Below, piece by piece: positions 8,630 to 16,291 of a stretch of 36,149 nucleotides of DNA. Both the position numbers and the translations under genes were made by a program. Every line of letters starts with the position of its first letter. Position 1 is the first letter of the stretch. The notes under the pieces are model-generated. The model had not been told where the DNA came from. It saw only the letters and a program-made list of their open reading frames with translations, and searched no databases. The stretch covers positions 1-36,149 of the forward strand of contig JALWNK010000059.1 in assembly GCA_026995935.1 (NCBI GenBank), given 5' to 3'. The DNA comes from Deltaproteobacteria bacterium (GTDB lineage: Bacteria > Desulfobacterota > Dissulfuribacteria > Dissulfuribacterales > QOAL01).

Positions 8630-9450
8630 TCCCCTATCCCCAGCTCGATCCCACCATTGTGAGGATTGGCCCCTTTGCCCTCAGGTGGTACGGGCTCATG
8701 TACCTGCTGGGGTTTCTGGCCTCCTTCTTTCTGGTAAAGAGGCAGATCAGGCAAGAGGCGGAAAGGGGGTTCCTCAAGGACAGGGAGCGTGAGGAAAGGC
8801 TCCTTGAGGGCATCCTGGTTGCCCTGGTTCTTGGGGTAATTGTTGGTGGCAGGCTCGGATACGTGCTTTTTTACAACCCGGGCTTTTTCCTTAAGCATCC
8901 CCTTGAAATCCTCGCCACCTGGCACGGGGGCATGTCCTTTCACGGCGGGGCAATAGGCGTTGCCCTTGCCGGCTGGATCTATTGCAGGAGGCATAACACG
9001 GATTTTTTTTTGTGGGCGGATCGTTTTGCCGTTACCGTGCCTGTTGGCCTGTTTTTTGGCCGTATCGGTAACTTCATAAACGGGGAGCTCTTTGGAAGGC
9101 CCACGGATGTTCCCTGGGCCATGATCTTTCCCCAGGGTGGCCTGGTTCCAAGGCATCCGTCCCAGCTTTACGAGGCCCTGTGCGAAGGGCCTGTGCTTTT
9201 TGCAATACTTTGGCCCCTTAGGGGGAAAAGGTGGCCAACCGGCAGAAAACTTGCGCTTTTTTTCGTCTGTTACGGGGTGATAAGATTTTTCCTGGAGTTT
9301 TTCAGGGAGCCTGACCCACAGCTTGGCTTCATCGCCTTTGGCTGGCTTACCATGGGCCAGCTTTTGAGCGTGCTCCTGGCACTCTTTGGGCTGGTGCTGT
9401 TTTTGCTAAGGAAAAATCCACGTCAGGAGGAAGAAGATGTTACTGGTTGA
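8626..9450 (+). CDS. lgt: Prolipoprotein diacylglyceryl transferase
   Basis: Transfers a diacylglyceryl group from phosphatidylglycerol to the lipobox cysteine of prolipoproteins in the inner membrane, the first step of lipoprotein maturation. The 274-residue protein has about seven hydrophobic segments. It shows the N-terminal IGPFALRWYGLMYLLGF segment, HGGMSFHGG (100-108), and the Lgt signature GRIGNFINGELFGR (145-158), whose Arg146 matches the essential arginine of the family. RHPSQLYEA follows. The ATG is coupled to the previous gene through ATGA, and the end overlaps the start of nnr by 14 bp. RlpA, encoded elsewhere in the window (lipobox LGGC), would be a client. Identification is secure. 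Confidence 0.97.
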   Translation: MIPYPQLDPTIVRIGPFALRWYGLMYLLGFLASFFLVKRQIRQEAERGFLKDREREERLLEGILVALVLGVIVGGRLGYVLFYNPGFFLKHPLEILATWHGGMSFHGGAIGVALAGWIYCRRHNTDFFLWADRFAVTVPVGLFFGRIGNFINGELFGRPTDVPWAMIFPQGGLVPRHPSQLYEALCEGPVLFAILWPLRGKRWPTGRKLALFFVCYGVIRFFLEFFREPDPQLGFIAFGWLTMGQLLSVLLALFGLVLFLLRKNPRQEEEDVTG

Positions 9451-10996
9451 TGCAAAGACCATGCAGGGCCTTGACAGAAGGACCATTGAGGAGATTGGGA
9501 TCCCGGGGCTCATCCTCATGGAAAACGCAGGCCTGGGTTGCGCTCGCATAATACTTGAAGAGATGGGAGACGAGGTTGAAAAGGGGTGCCTCGTTGTGGC
9601 AGGCCCTGGCAACAACGGCGGAGACGGCTTTGTCATTGCACGTCACCTCTTTCAGAAGGGGAAAAAGGCAAAGGTCCTGTGTCTAAACCCTTTTGAAAGG
9701 TTCAAAGGGGATGCCCTTACGAACCTCAAGGCCTGCCAGGGGCTTGGAATCGAGATTATGGAGGCAGTTGATGAAAAGGCCCTGGACCTTCACGCCCACC
9801 TTTTTGACGAGGCAGGGCTCGTAGTTGACGCCATGTTCGGAACCGGCCTTAGCCGTCCCCTTGAAGGCAGGTTCGCCAGGGCAGTGGAGCTCATCAACTC
9901 TTCACCAGCCAGGGTATTTTCCGTGGATATTGCCTCAGGCCTTGGCAGCGACAGCGGCCAGGTCCTCGGTGCGGCCGTACGGGCAGATGTCACTGCCACC
10001 ATGGCCATGGCAAAGGTTGGCCATGTGAACTGGCCAGGGGTTCTCTACACAGGGCGTCTTTTCGTCATAGACATAGGTATTCCCCGTTTTGTTCTGGACG
10101 AGGCCAGGGGGGCCTTTGAGTACTTTGAAGAGGCGGAGTTTTTGGCAACCTTCAGGCCAAGGCCGGCAGATGGCCACAAGGGGACCTTTGGACACGTTGT
10201 CATCTTTGGGGGTTCAAGGGGAAAGATCGGGGCCGCATGCCTTTCTGCCCACGGGGCGCTTAGGGCAGGGGCGGGGCTTGTAACCGTTGCATCGGTTAGA
10301 AGCTCCCAGTTTGTTATTTCCCAGAAGCTTACAGAGGCCATGACCGAGGGGCTTCCTGAAAATCCTGACGGACAGATTTCAAAGGATGCCTTTGAAACCG
10401 CTATGGGGCTTCTTGAGGGGAAAAAGGCCGCATGCATAGGGCCAGGCCTTGGCCTTACAAAGGATGCCATCATCTTCAGTCAGAAGATGGCTGTCCACTG
10501 CCCGCTTCCCCTTGTAATGGATGCAGATGCACTTAGCGCCCTTTCTAAGTGTACAGAGGTTTTGAAAGAGGCCGCTGCCCCACGCGTCCTTACCCCTCAT
10601 CCAGGCGAGATGGCAAGGCTTACAGGAACTGGCGTAGCCGAGGTCCAGAGGGACAGGATCGGGGCAGCCGCATCCCTTGCAACAGACACTGGCTGCGTTG
10701 TTGTGCTAAAGGGGATGTCTACGGTCATTGCATCTCCTTCAGGCCAGGTGTGCATCAACTCATCTGGCAATTCCGGCATGGGCACAGGCGGCATGGGAGA
10801 TATCCTTACCGGCATAATCGGTGCGCTTCTTGCCCAGGGTTATGCCCCCTGGGATGCGGCAAGGCTCGGGGTTTTCGTGCACGGAAAGGGTGCAGATCTC
10901 GTTGCCAGGATGAAGGGGCCCTTTGGCTACACTGCCAGAGAGGCAGCAGATCAGCTTCCAAGGCTTTGGCAGATGGCTTCTGAGAAGGCTTGCTAG
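9437..10996 (+). CDS. nnr: Bifunctional NAD(P)H-hydrate repair enzyme (epimerase + ADP-dependent dehydratase)
   Basis: Repairs hydrated NADH and NADPH. The N-terminal YjeF_N domain (about 1-215) epimerises R/S-NAD(P)HX, and the C-terminal ribokinase-like domain (about 225-515) dehydrates the S form using ADP. The epimerase half shows MENAG (28-32) and GPGNNGGDG (56-64). The dehydratase half shows GPGLGLTKDA, VMDADAL, LTPHPGEMARLTG and the nucleotide-binding NSGMGTGGMGD (445-455). At 519 residues both domains are complete. The ATG at 9437 has an AGGAGG ribosome site at 9425-9430 inside the end of lgt, giving a 14-bp overlap. A strong terminator follows 104 bp after the stop, so this is the last gene of the operon. 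Confidence 0.97.
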   Translation: MLLVDAKTMQGLDRRTIEEIGIPGLILMENAGLGCARIILEEMGDEVEKGCLVVAGPGNNGGDGFVIARHLFQKGKKAKVLCLNPFERFKGDALTNLKACQGLGIEIMEAVDEKALDLHAHLFDEAGLVVDAMFGTGLSRPLEGRFARAVELINSSPARVFSVDIASGLGSDSGQVLGAAVRADVTATMAMAKVGHVNWPGVLYTGRLFVIDIGIPRFVLDEARGAFEYFEEAEFLATFRPRPADGHKGTFGHVVIFGGSRGKIGAACLSAHGALRAGAGLVTVASVRSSQFVISQKLTEAMTEGLPENPDGQISKDAFETAMGLLEGKKAACIGPGLGLTKDAIIFSQKMAVHCPLPLVMDADALSALSKCTEVLKEAAAPRVLTPHPGEMARLTGTGVAEVQRDRIGAAASLATDTGCVVVLKGMSTVIASPSGQVCINSSGNSGMGTGGMGDILTGIIGALLAQGYAPWDAARLGVFVHGKGADLVARMKGPFGYTAREAADQLPRLWQMASEKAC

Positions 10997-11100
10997 AGGG
11001 GCCTTAAGTTGGCAAGCGTAAGGGAAAACACGCACTGTTTTAGAAAGGCCTGCCACTTAAAGCGCCGTAGTCGCCTTTACGGTCAAAAGGGCGGACAGGG

Positions 11101-11125
11101 AAAAGGCTAAAGGAAGCCTTTTTTT
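11101..11125 (+). terminator. Rho-independent terminator after nnr
   Basis: A perfect 8-bp stem is formed by AAAAGGCT (11101-11108) and AGCCTTTT (11115-11122) around the loop AAAGGA, with the T run continuing to 11125 (seven Ts in all). It closes the operon that ends with nnr. The only ribosome-site-like string for a start at 11129 lies in the loop. The rest of the 10997-11128 gap shows nothing else. Confidence 0.75.
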
Positions 11126-11200
11126 CCCATGAGTCCTCCTGGAAGGGAATCCAACAACGGACCTGAAAAACATGGGCAGAACAGGTGCCATCTTTCATAC

Positions 11201-12481
11201 ATGGCCCTTTTTAAAGACAGGCAGGTCTTCGGCTGGGCAATGTACGACTGGGCAAACTCGGCCTTTAGCACCATTGTGGTCTCAGCCCTTCTTGGCCCGT
11301 ACCTTTCCTCCCTTGCAGGAGCTGGCCAAGACCCTTCTCTCTTTTCATTGAGGCTAAAGCCCGATTCCATCTACCCCTTTTTCGTATCCATCTCCGTGCT
11401 GATGCAGCTTTTTGTTCTTCCTGTCATTGGCGCAATGGGCGACATGTTAAGGAGAAAAAAGGCGCTCATGATGGGCTTTGCCGTCTCAGGAAGCATACTT
11501 ACCTGTCTTCTTGGGGCGGGCGGGATTTTCCTTCAAGGTGCGCCTTCATCCTCAAAGATACTGTGCCTGGGTTTTCTTTTCGTGTTGGCAAATCTCTTTT
11601 TTGGCGCCTCCATCACCCTCTATAATTCATTCCTGCCTGATATTTCCTCACCTTCTTTAAGGGACAGGGTAAGCTCCCTAGGCTGGGCCCTTGGCTACGT
11701 GGGAGGAGGCATTGCCCTTGCCCTTTGCATGGCGCTCTTTTTCTTTCTTGGCAAAAAGGAGGCGGCTATCCAGGCAAGCTTTGTGGTGGCAGGGCTTTGG
11801 TGGCTTTTTTTCAGCATCTTTTTCACAGGGCGTATGCTTAAAGAGAAGGAAGGGGGGAAAAGGCCCCTTTTGGGAAGGGACCTTTTCCAGAAAGGGTTTA
11901 AAGAGCCCTTTTTGACACTTTTTGCCATGAGACGAAAAAGGCCGGATGCGTGGAGGTTTCTTGTTGCCTATTTCTTCTATAACGATGGGGTGCAGACAGT
12001 CATAGCAGTTGCCTCCATCTTTGCCGTCTCAGTGCTAAAGGTGGACGGCATGACACTTCTTGGGCTTATCCTTTTCATCCAGTTCGTTGCCGCCTTTGGA
12101 GCGGCCTTCTTTGGCTGGCTAGGAGAAAGCATGGGAACAAAGAAGGCAATTCTCCTGTCACTGCTTGTCTGGATGGCAATCACACTTCTTGCCTCTTTCT
12201 CCCTTTCAGACTTGATGGGCCTTTTCGCCCTGGCCTTTTTGATTGCAATGGTCCTTGGAGGAACCCAGGCCCTTAGCCGCTCCATGTTCTCCATGCTGGT
12301 GCCTTGTGCCAGGGAGGCAGAGTACTTTGGCTTCTATGAGGTGAGCGAGAAGGGCTCATCCTGGCTTGGCCCCCTTGTTTTCGGCCTTGTTGTGGAACTT
12401 ACCGGGGATACAAGGGCGGCCATGCTGTCCATAGGGGTGTTTTTTCTGGTGGGGTTTTGGGTGCTCCTCCAACAAAAGTAG
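11201..12481 (+). CDS. MFS transporter, UMF1 (Atg22-like) family
   Basis: An inner-membrane major facilitator of the UMF1 group (substrate unknown). The diagnostic opening FGWAMYDWANSAFSTIV comes right after the start, followed by about 12 hydrophobic segments. A charged loop (KEKEGGKRPLLGRDL) sits mid-protein. A conserved LGGTQALSRSMFSMLVP segment near the C-terminus matches the family. With the ATG at 11201 the protein has 426 residues and begins MALFKDRQ. A further ATG at 11129 would add 24 polar residues, but it lies 4 bp past the nnr terminator, so 11201 is preferred, though its own ribosome site (GGTG) is poor. The gene is convergent with ampG across the restriction island, and its stop is 3 bp from the left repeat. 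Confidence 0.88.
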   Translation: MALFKDRQVFGWAMYDWANSAFSTIVVSALLGPYLSSLAGAGQDPSLFSLRLKPDSIYPFFVSISVLMQLFVLPVIGAMGDMLRRKKALMMGFAVSGSILTCLLGAGGIFLQGAPSSSKILCLGFLFVLANLFFGASITLYNSFLPDISSPSLRDRVSSLGWALGYVGGGIALALCMALFFFLGKKEAAIQASFVVAGLWWLFFSIFFTGRMLKEKEGGKRPLLGRDLFQKGFKEPFLTLFAMRRKRPDAWRFLVAYFFYNDGVQTVIAVASIFAVSVLKVDGMTLLGLILFIQFVAAFGAAFFGWLGESMGTKKAILLSLLVWMAITLLASFSLSDLMGLFALAFLIAMVLGGTQALSRSMFSMLVPCAREAEYFGFYEVSEKGSSWLGPLVFGLVVELTGDTRAAMLSIGVFFLVGFWVLLQQK

Positions 12482-12483
12482 GG

Positions 12484-12693
12484 TGTTCTTTCTTTTGCTC
12501 GTCCAAAAGAAAGAACCAAAGAAAACGACGCCCCGATGCCGCTTATTCCCTGCGCGTGGAAGCGCCATGCCCTGGCGGACTGAAAGGGCCATCCTGGCCG
12601 TCAGCCCGTGGCGGCGTCCATGCCGCCACCCCTTCGGGGCCTGATCGGGCCTGTCACTTCCATGCTCGGCGCGGCATAAGGGGGTGAAAAAAA
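12484..12693 (+). repeat. Left copy of an inverted, hairpin-rich ~210 bp repeat flanking the restriction-modification gene
   Basis: This copy begins 3 bp after the UMF1-transporter stop. Its first 32 bases hold a perfect 12-bp stem: TTCTTTCTTTTG at 12486-12497 and CAAAAGAAAGAA at 12504-12515, with loop CTCGTC. A second perfect stem GTGGCGGC / GCCGCCAC (12608-12615 with 12622-12629) and a CCCC-TTC-GGGG hairpin follow. It ends with CTTCCATGCTCGGCGCGGC and a purine tail. The same blocks occur in the same order, reverse-complemented, at 16059-16284. Short frames in it are translations of the repeat, not genes. The stretch 12694-12738 up to the restriction gene has nothing recognisable. Confidence 0.9.
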
Positions 12694-12738
12694 CACTGTG
12701 CCTTTACGAGAATCAACCTGATATGAAAAGGTTTCTTT

Positions 12739-13737
12739 CTATTCACGGAGTTCAAAAGACAAGGTATTTTTCTCCACAAGTAAATAAAATTCATCGAGTT
12801 GTCGCTGGATTTTCATCGTATGACCCAAGGCTGTAATGATTCGGCAATATGTTCGTATCTCATCCAGGGTTAGCTGGCGTTCTTTCCGGTCCTTAAGCCA
12901 CTTTTTGCACACCTGGTACCCTCCGATGGTGTATTCCCATATTTCTTTGGGTAAAGGGGCAAAATATTGGGTCTTATTTATATAGAGCCGCTCTCTGTCT
13001 GGGCTGTATCGAAAGCCTTCACGTTTGTTTTTGGCTATTTGGTTGTCTCCCTGACCTTCAAAGCGGGAAAGGGGTGTGTCGAGTTCGGGTGAACGGAGAA
13101 GATGTAACGCCACAATTCTTTCTCCAAGCTCTGCCATTTCTGCAAATAGCTCTTTTCTGCTCGGAAAAGGAATGCGGGGAAAATCAAGACTTAAAAAGTC
13201 GGTATAACGCTCGCGGTAAGAGGGCGAGTAAAGAACTGCATAGATGTAATGAAAGATTTCCTCTGGTGAAATCTCAATATCATAGGTTTTGGTCAATGCC
13301 TTTATCAACCAAGGTTTCAAGTTAGGTTGCCGTTCCTTTGGTTCTAGGGCACTGAACAAGGTTTTTTTAGTGGAATCCGGGTAAAGATAGAGCGGGAATA
13401 CGTAGCCGCCTTCCCTTGTGCGGTTGGATACCATACAATATTCTGGCATTTTATTGCTAACAAGAACATGACACCAATCGAAATTGGAGTCTGCCAATTG
13501 CCTACATGTTATCAGCGCCACATTCTCTCGACTCAGCATATGTCGCATTATTTCCGGGCGGGGCATACATAAGAAGCCACGGGAATGACCTGTATAATAG
13601 GTATAGCGTATATCAAAGGGTCTATAGAGAATGGGAACAATAAAGTCCCGTGACGGACCGGAAGCGCGCCATGGAGACCTTCCAATCACGGGCGTCTTTT
13701 CCAAGGTGGTACGCCTCTCTTGCGATGTCAGGGTCAA
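12739..13737 (-). CDS. C-terminal part of the frameshifted restriction-modification enzyme (target-recognition region)
   Basis: This frame continues the protein whose N-terminal part ends at 13622. From about residue 26 on, SGPSRDFIVPILYRPFDIRYTYYTG is the type of sequence that follows the methyltransferase domain in type IIG / type ISP-like enzymes. The rest (about 300 residues) fits their DNA-specificity domain. Examples are RGFLCMPRPEIMRHML, EEIFHYIYAVLYSPSYRERY and the C-terminal EIWEYTIGGYQVCKKWLKDR. The first ~25 residues are an out-of-frame overlap with the upstream part and have no ribosome site, so this is not an independent gene. Adding one GC unit at the GCGCGC tract (13664-13669) would join the frames into one 1048-residue protein. 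The sequence looks AT-richer than the neighbours. Confidence 0.8.
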   Translation of the reverse strand: MTLTSQERRTTLEKTPVIGRSPWRASGPSRDFIVPILYRPFDIRYTYYTGHSRGFLCMPRPEIMRHMLSRENVALITCRQLADSNFDWCHVLVSNKMPEYCMVSNRTREGGYVFPLYLYPDSTKKTLFSALEPKERQPNLKPWLIKALTKTYDIEISPEEIFHYIYAVLYSPSYRERYTDFLSLDFPRIPFPSRKELFAEMAELGERIVALHLLRSPELDTPLSRFEGQGDNQIAKNKREGFRYSPDRERLYINKTQYFAPLPKEIWEYTIGGYQVCKKWLKDRKERQLTLDEIRTYCRIITALGHTMKIQRQLDEFYLLVEKNTLSFELRE

Positions 13738-15883
13738 GACGGGAAAAATTCAGGACCGTGGTCCAAACATCCTCTGGCTTGAAGTGAATAGTCAACCGGT
13801 CGCGGGCAGTTACAATGCCAACACTGTACTTCTCAAAAATGTCAGTTACACTAGGGAAATTGTTATAATGATCAAGTTCGGCTTCATTTCTTGGCACAAA
13901 GAGGTAGAATTCGGGCCTGGGATGTATCTCTGTCCAGGGAGTGGAACCCTGTTCATGAGTTTCCAACCACTTATATTTTTCTTTTCTAAGACCCCACAAG
14001 TCGGCATGAAATACCCTACTTTCTCCTTTTCCGTTCTGCCCTGTTTTTATGAAGAATGCCACTGCCACGCCCTGTCGGATGTCAAAGACATTTTCGTCTA
14101 CGCCTCCATCCGGGCAACGTTCCCCTTTTAAAGAATTTCCATGCAAGTCCAAGATATAAATTTCATCGAAGCTTTCCATGAGGCTTCTGCGCATGCCGCG
14201 GAAGGTGGGGTTGTTGAGATAAGAATGATTGGTGATCATGCCTACCAGACCTTTTCCCGTCTGATCTATCTTCCATTGGGCAAAACGGAGGAATTTTACA
14301 TAGTCATCCTGCAACCATTTAGGGTTCTTTTCTTTTAGTGGCTTGCCATCAACGTGTTTATACGTTTCGATTTGTTTTAATATCCATTTCCCTTTGTTGG
14401 CTGAATGTCCGGAATAGGGAGGATTGCCAAGAATGACTAAAATGTGTTCTTTTTGTTTTATGCGTCCTGCCAGATGAGATTCTTCAGCCAACGAGGAGAG
14501 GCCAGGCAATTTACTAGCTTCCAATTCGCTCATATCTAGGGTGTTAGTCAAGTAAAAGGGAATGCGTTCATCCTGCTGCAATCGATGTCCCAACTCTTCC
14601 AGGAAGAAACTCATTTTAAGGTGCCCAACAGTGTATGGGGCCATCATGAGTTCGAAGGCATAAAAATTTCTAAGGATGTGATTTGAGATTAGGGCTTCGC
14701 GTCCCCCCGATCCATACTTTTGGGTGAATTCCCGGACCGCCAGTTCTGAAGACCTGGCTACGAAGGTCATTGTGCCGGCTGCGGGATCAAGTAATGTAAC
14801 CGTTTTGGAAGCCAATCCTTCTGAGTTTTTAAACTTCGATTTGAGCAGAGCATGAATGGAGCGAACTATGTAGGATACGACAGGGTCTGGAGTGTAATAA
14901 ACGCCACGGCGTTCCCTTTCTTCAGGGTCATAATGGGCAAGAAACGTCTCATAAAAATGTACTACAGGGTCACTGCCCCGGCCTTCGTGATAATAGCGGT
15001 TCATCATTTCGCCTACATCGGCAACTGCGAGGACTTCAGCAATGTCATCCACTACCCAGGCCATCTCCTCAGGTAAATCTCCCAGGGAAATAAAACGAAA
15101 CAGGTCCCGAAGTACACCAACAGTGGGAGGAATATGGTTAAAGGCACTTTGGCGCGTAAAGCCATTGGTGGCACGGGTTCGGGCAGCAAACAGACCGTAA
15201 GTGATGGTTTGAGCGTAGAGGTCAGCAAAGTCTTCTTCCTGCAAACCACCAATGAGAAACTTTTGGAAGGCCTCATAGAATCCCAAAAGCTGTCCTTCTC
15301 CCGATTTTATTTCTTCTCCCAGTTGCTGAAAGACAATATCTCTGAGGAAGCGCGTCCTTTTGGCCAGTTCAATGGCAAGGTTTTCAGCAGTCAGCGCCTT
15401 TGGAAGCGAAAAATCCAGGAATTGTTTAAGGAGGGTAAAAACTTCGTCAGGTTTTTCCAGTGGCGGAGTTTGTTGGAGTGCTGTCATGACAAAAGGGCGG
15501 CCAAGTTGTGCTGTGGCAACCCGTTTACCGTTACGGAAAAGGCGAAATTCCAAGAAGTTAGTAAGAATGAGGTTGGGAAAAGTGTTGCGATATCGTTTCA
15601 GCTGTTCTGAATTTTCAATTCTGTCAAGCCGTTCCTCTGTGGGTGGTTTGGCTTCGATATAGCCCACAATGCGGCTACTGCCATCCCATACTCGAAAATC
15701 TGGATTCCCGGCTTCGGTTGGACGGGGCAAGACTGTAATGTGGATATTGGAAAGCCCCGCCGCTTTGGCGAGATTTAAGATAAGGTCGGAAAGTGCTGAA
15801 TAAAAACTCTCCTCTCGGGCGTCTCCTGTACGGAAAATGCGCGTAAGGCTCTTGAGATAGTTCTCGAAATAAGATTTTGCCAA
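13622..15883 (-). CDS. Single-chain restriction-modification enzyme (type IIG / type ISP-like), nuclease and N6-adenine methyltransferase part, frameshifted
   Basis: The 753 residues hold an N-terminal PD-(D/E)XK-type nuclease (Glu26, PDF at 61-63, IEAK at 76-79) and a helical linker. The gamma-class N6-adenine methyltransferase follows, entered by RRGVYYTPDPVVSYIV (326-341), with SAM motif DPAAGTMTF (366-374) and catalytic motif NPPY (487-490). No helicase domain is present, unlike true type ISP enzymes. The frame stops after DWKVSMARFRS, where homologues would continue into the specificity domain encoded by the overlapping frame ending at 12739. The start is TTG at 15883. A stop codon lies 12 bp upstream, so no ATG is available, and the AGAAGGA site is rather far away. 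No separate methylase or specificity gene flanks it. Codon use differs from the host genes, which suggests lateral transfer. Confidence 0.88.
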   Translation of the reverse strand: MAKSYFENYLKSLTRIFRTGDAREESFYSALSDLILNLAKAAGLSNIHITVLPRPTEAGNPDFRVWDGSSRIVGYIEAKPPTEERLDRIENSEQLKRYRNTFPNLILTNFLEFRLFRNGKRVATAQLGRPFVMTALQQTPPLEKPDEVFTLLKQFLDFSLPKALTAENLAIELAKRTRFLRDIVFQQLGEEIKSGEGQLLGFYEAFQKFLIGGLQEEDFADLYAQTITYGLFAARTRATNGFTRQSAFNHIPPTVGVLRDLFRFISLGDLPEEMAWVVDDIAEVLAVADVGEMMNRYYHEGRGSDPVVHFYETFLAHYDPEERERRGVYYTPDPVVSYIVRSIHALLKSKFKNSEGLASKTVTLLDPAAGTMTFVARSSELAVREFTQKYGSGGREALISNHILRNFYAFELMMAPYTVGHLKMSFFLEELGHRLQQDERIPFYLTNTLDMSELEASKLPGLSSLAEESHLAGRIKQKEHILVILGNPPYSGHSANKGKWILKQIETYKHVDGKPLKEKNPKWLQDDYVKFLRFAQWKIDQTGKGLVGMITNHSYLNNPTFRGMRRSLMESFDEIYILDLHGNSLKGERCPDGGVDENVFDIRQGVAVAFFIKTGQNGKGESRVFHADLWGLRKEKYKWLETHEQGSTPWTEIHPRPEFYLFVPRNEAELDHYNNFPSVTDIFEKYSVGIVTARDRLTIHFKPEDVWTTVLNFSRLDPDIAREAYHLGKDARDWKVSMARFRSVTGLYCSHSL

Positions 15884-16058
15884 TGGTTTGTTCTATAATC
15901 CTTCTCTATTTGATGAACTAATCCGTAATAAAAATATTATCGGATGGCAATGTTTAAGGAGGCCTACTTTTTACACATCCAGTGCCTCTTATTTTCCCAA
16001 GTCGTATCTTAAGAGAAGAATTTGTTCTGATTTTTCTTCTTGGTAACGTCGACAGGGA

Positions 16059-16284
16059 GGTTTTCCCTCCCTTTTGCCGCGCCGAGCATGGAAGGCCAAA
16101 GGTCTTAACAGGCCCCCGAAGGGGGTGGCGGGATGGATACCGCCATCGCCCATTGGGCCCCATTGTGCCATGGATGGCCCCTTTGGGCGACCAAGACCGG
16201 AGGCCTTCCGGCGCAGGGATAAAGCGGCAACGGGGCGCCGTTTTCTTTGGTTCGTTTCTTTTGGGCGAGCAAAAGAAATGAACA
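16059..16284 (-). repeat. Right copy (inverted) of the hairpin-rich repeat
   Basis: Reverse-complemented, this copy matches the left copy block for block. TGTTC is followed by TTTCTTTTGCTCGCCCAAAA with a 9-bp stem (16255-16263 with 16270-16278). The shared string AACCAAAGAAAACG, the GCGCCCC and TGCCGCTT blocks, the GGCGG/CCGCC hairpin, CCCCCTTCGGGGG and CCATGCTCGGCGCGGC then come in order. The outer end is 7 bp from the ampG stop codon. The inner end overlaps a GGGAGG / CCTCCC hairpin (16055-16071). The 15884-16058 stretch between this copy and the restriction gene is AT-rich and should hold that gene's promoter, but no convincing -35/-10 pair was found. Confidence 0.9.
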
Positions 16285-16291
16285 CAAAATT

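Noticed and set aside
12739-13737. Separate downstream restriction or specificity gene
   Set aside because: Its first ~25 residues are an out-of-frame overlap with the methyltransferase gene and it lacks a ribosome site. It is best read as the frameshifted continuation of that gene.
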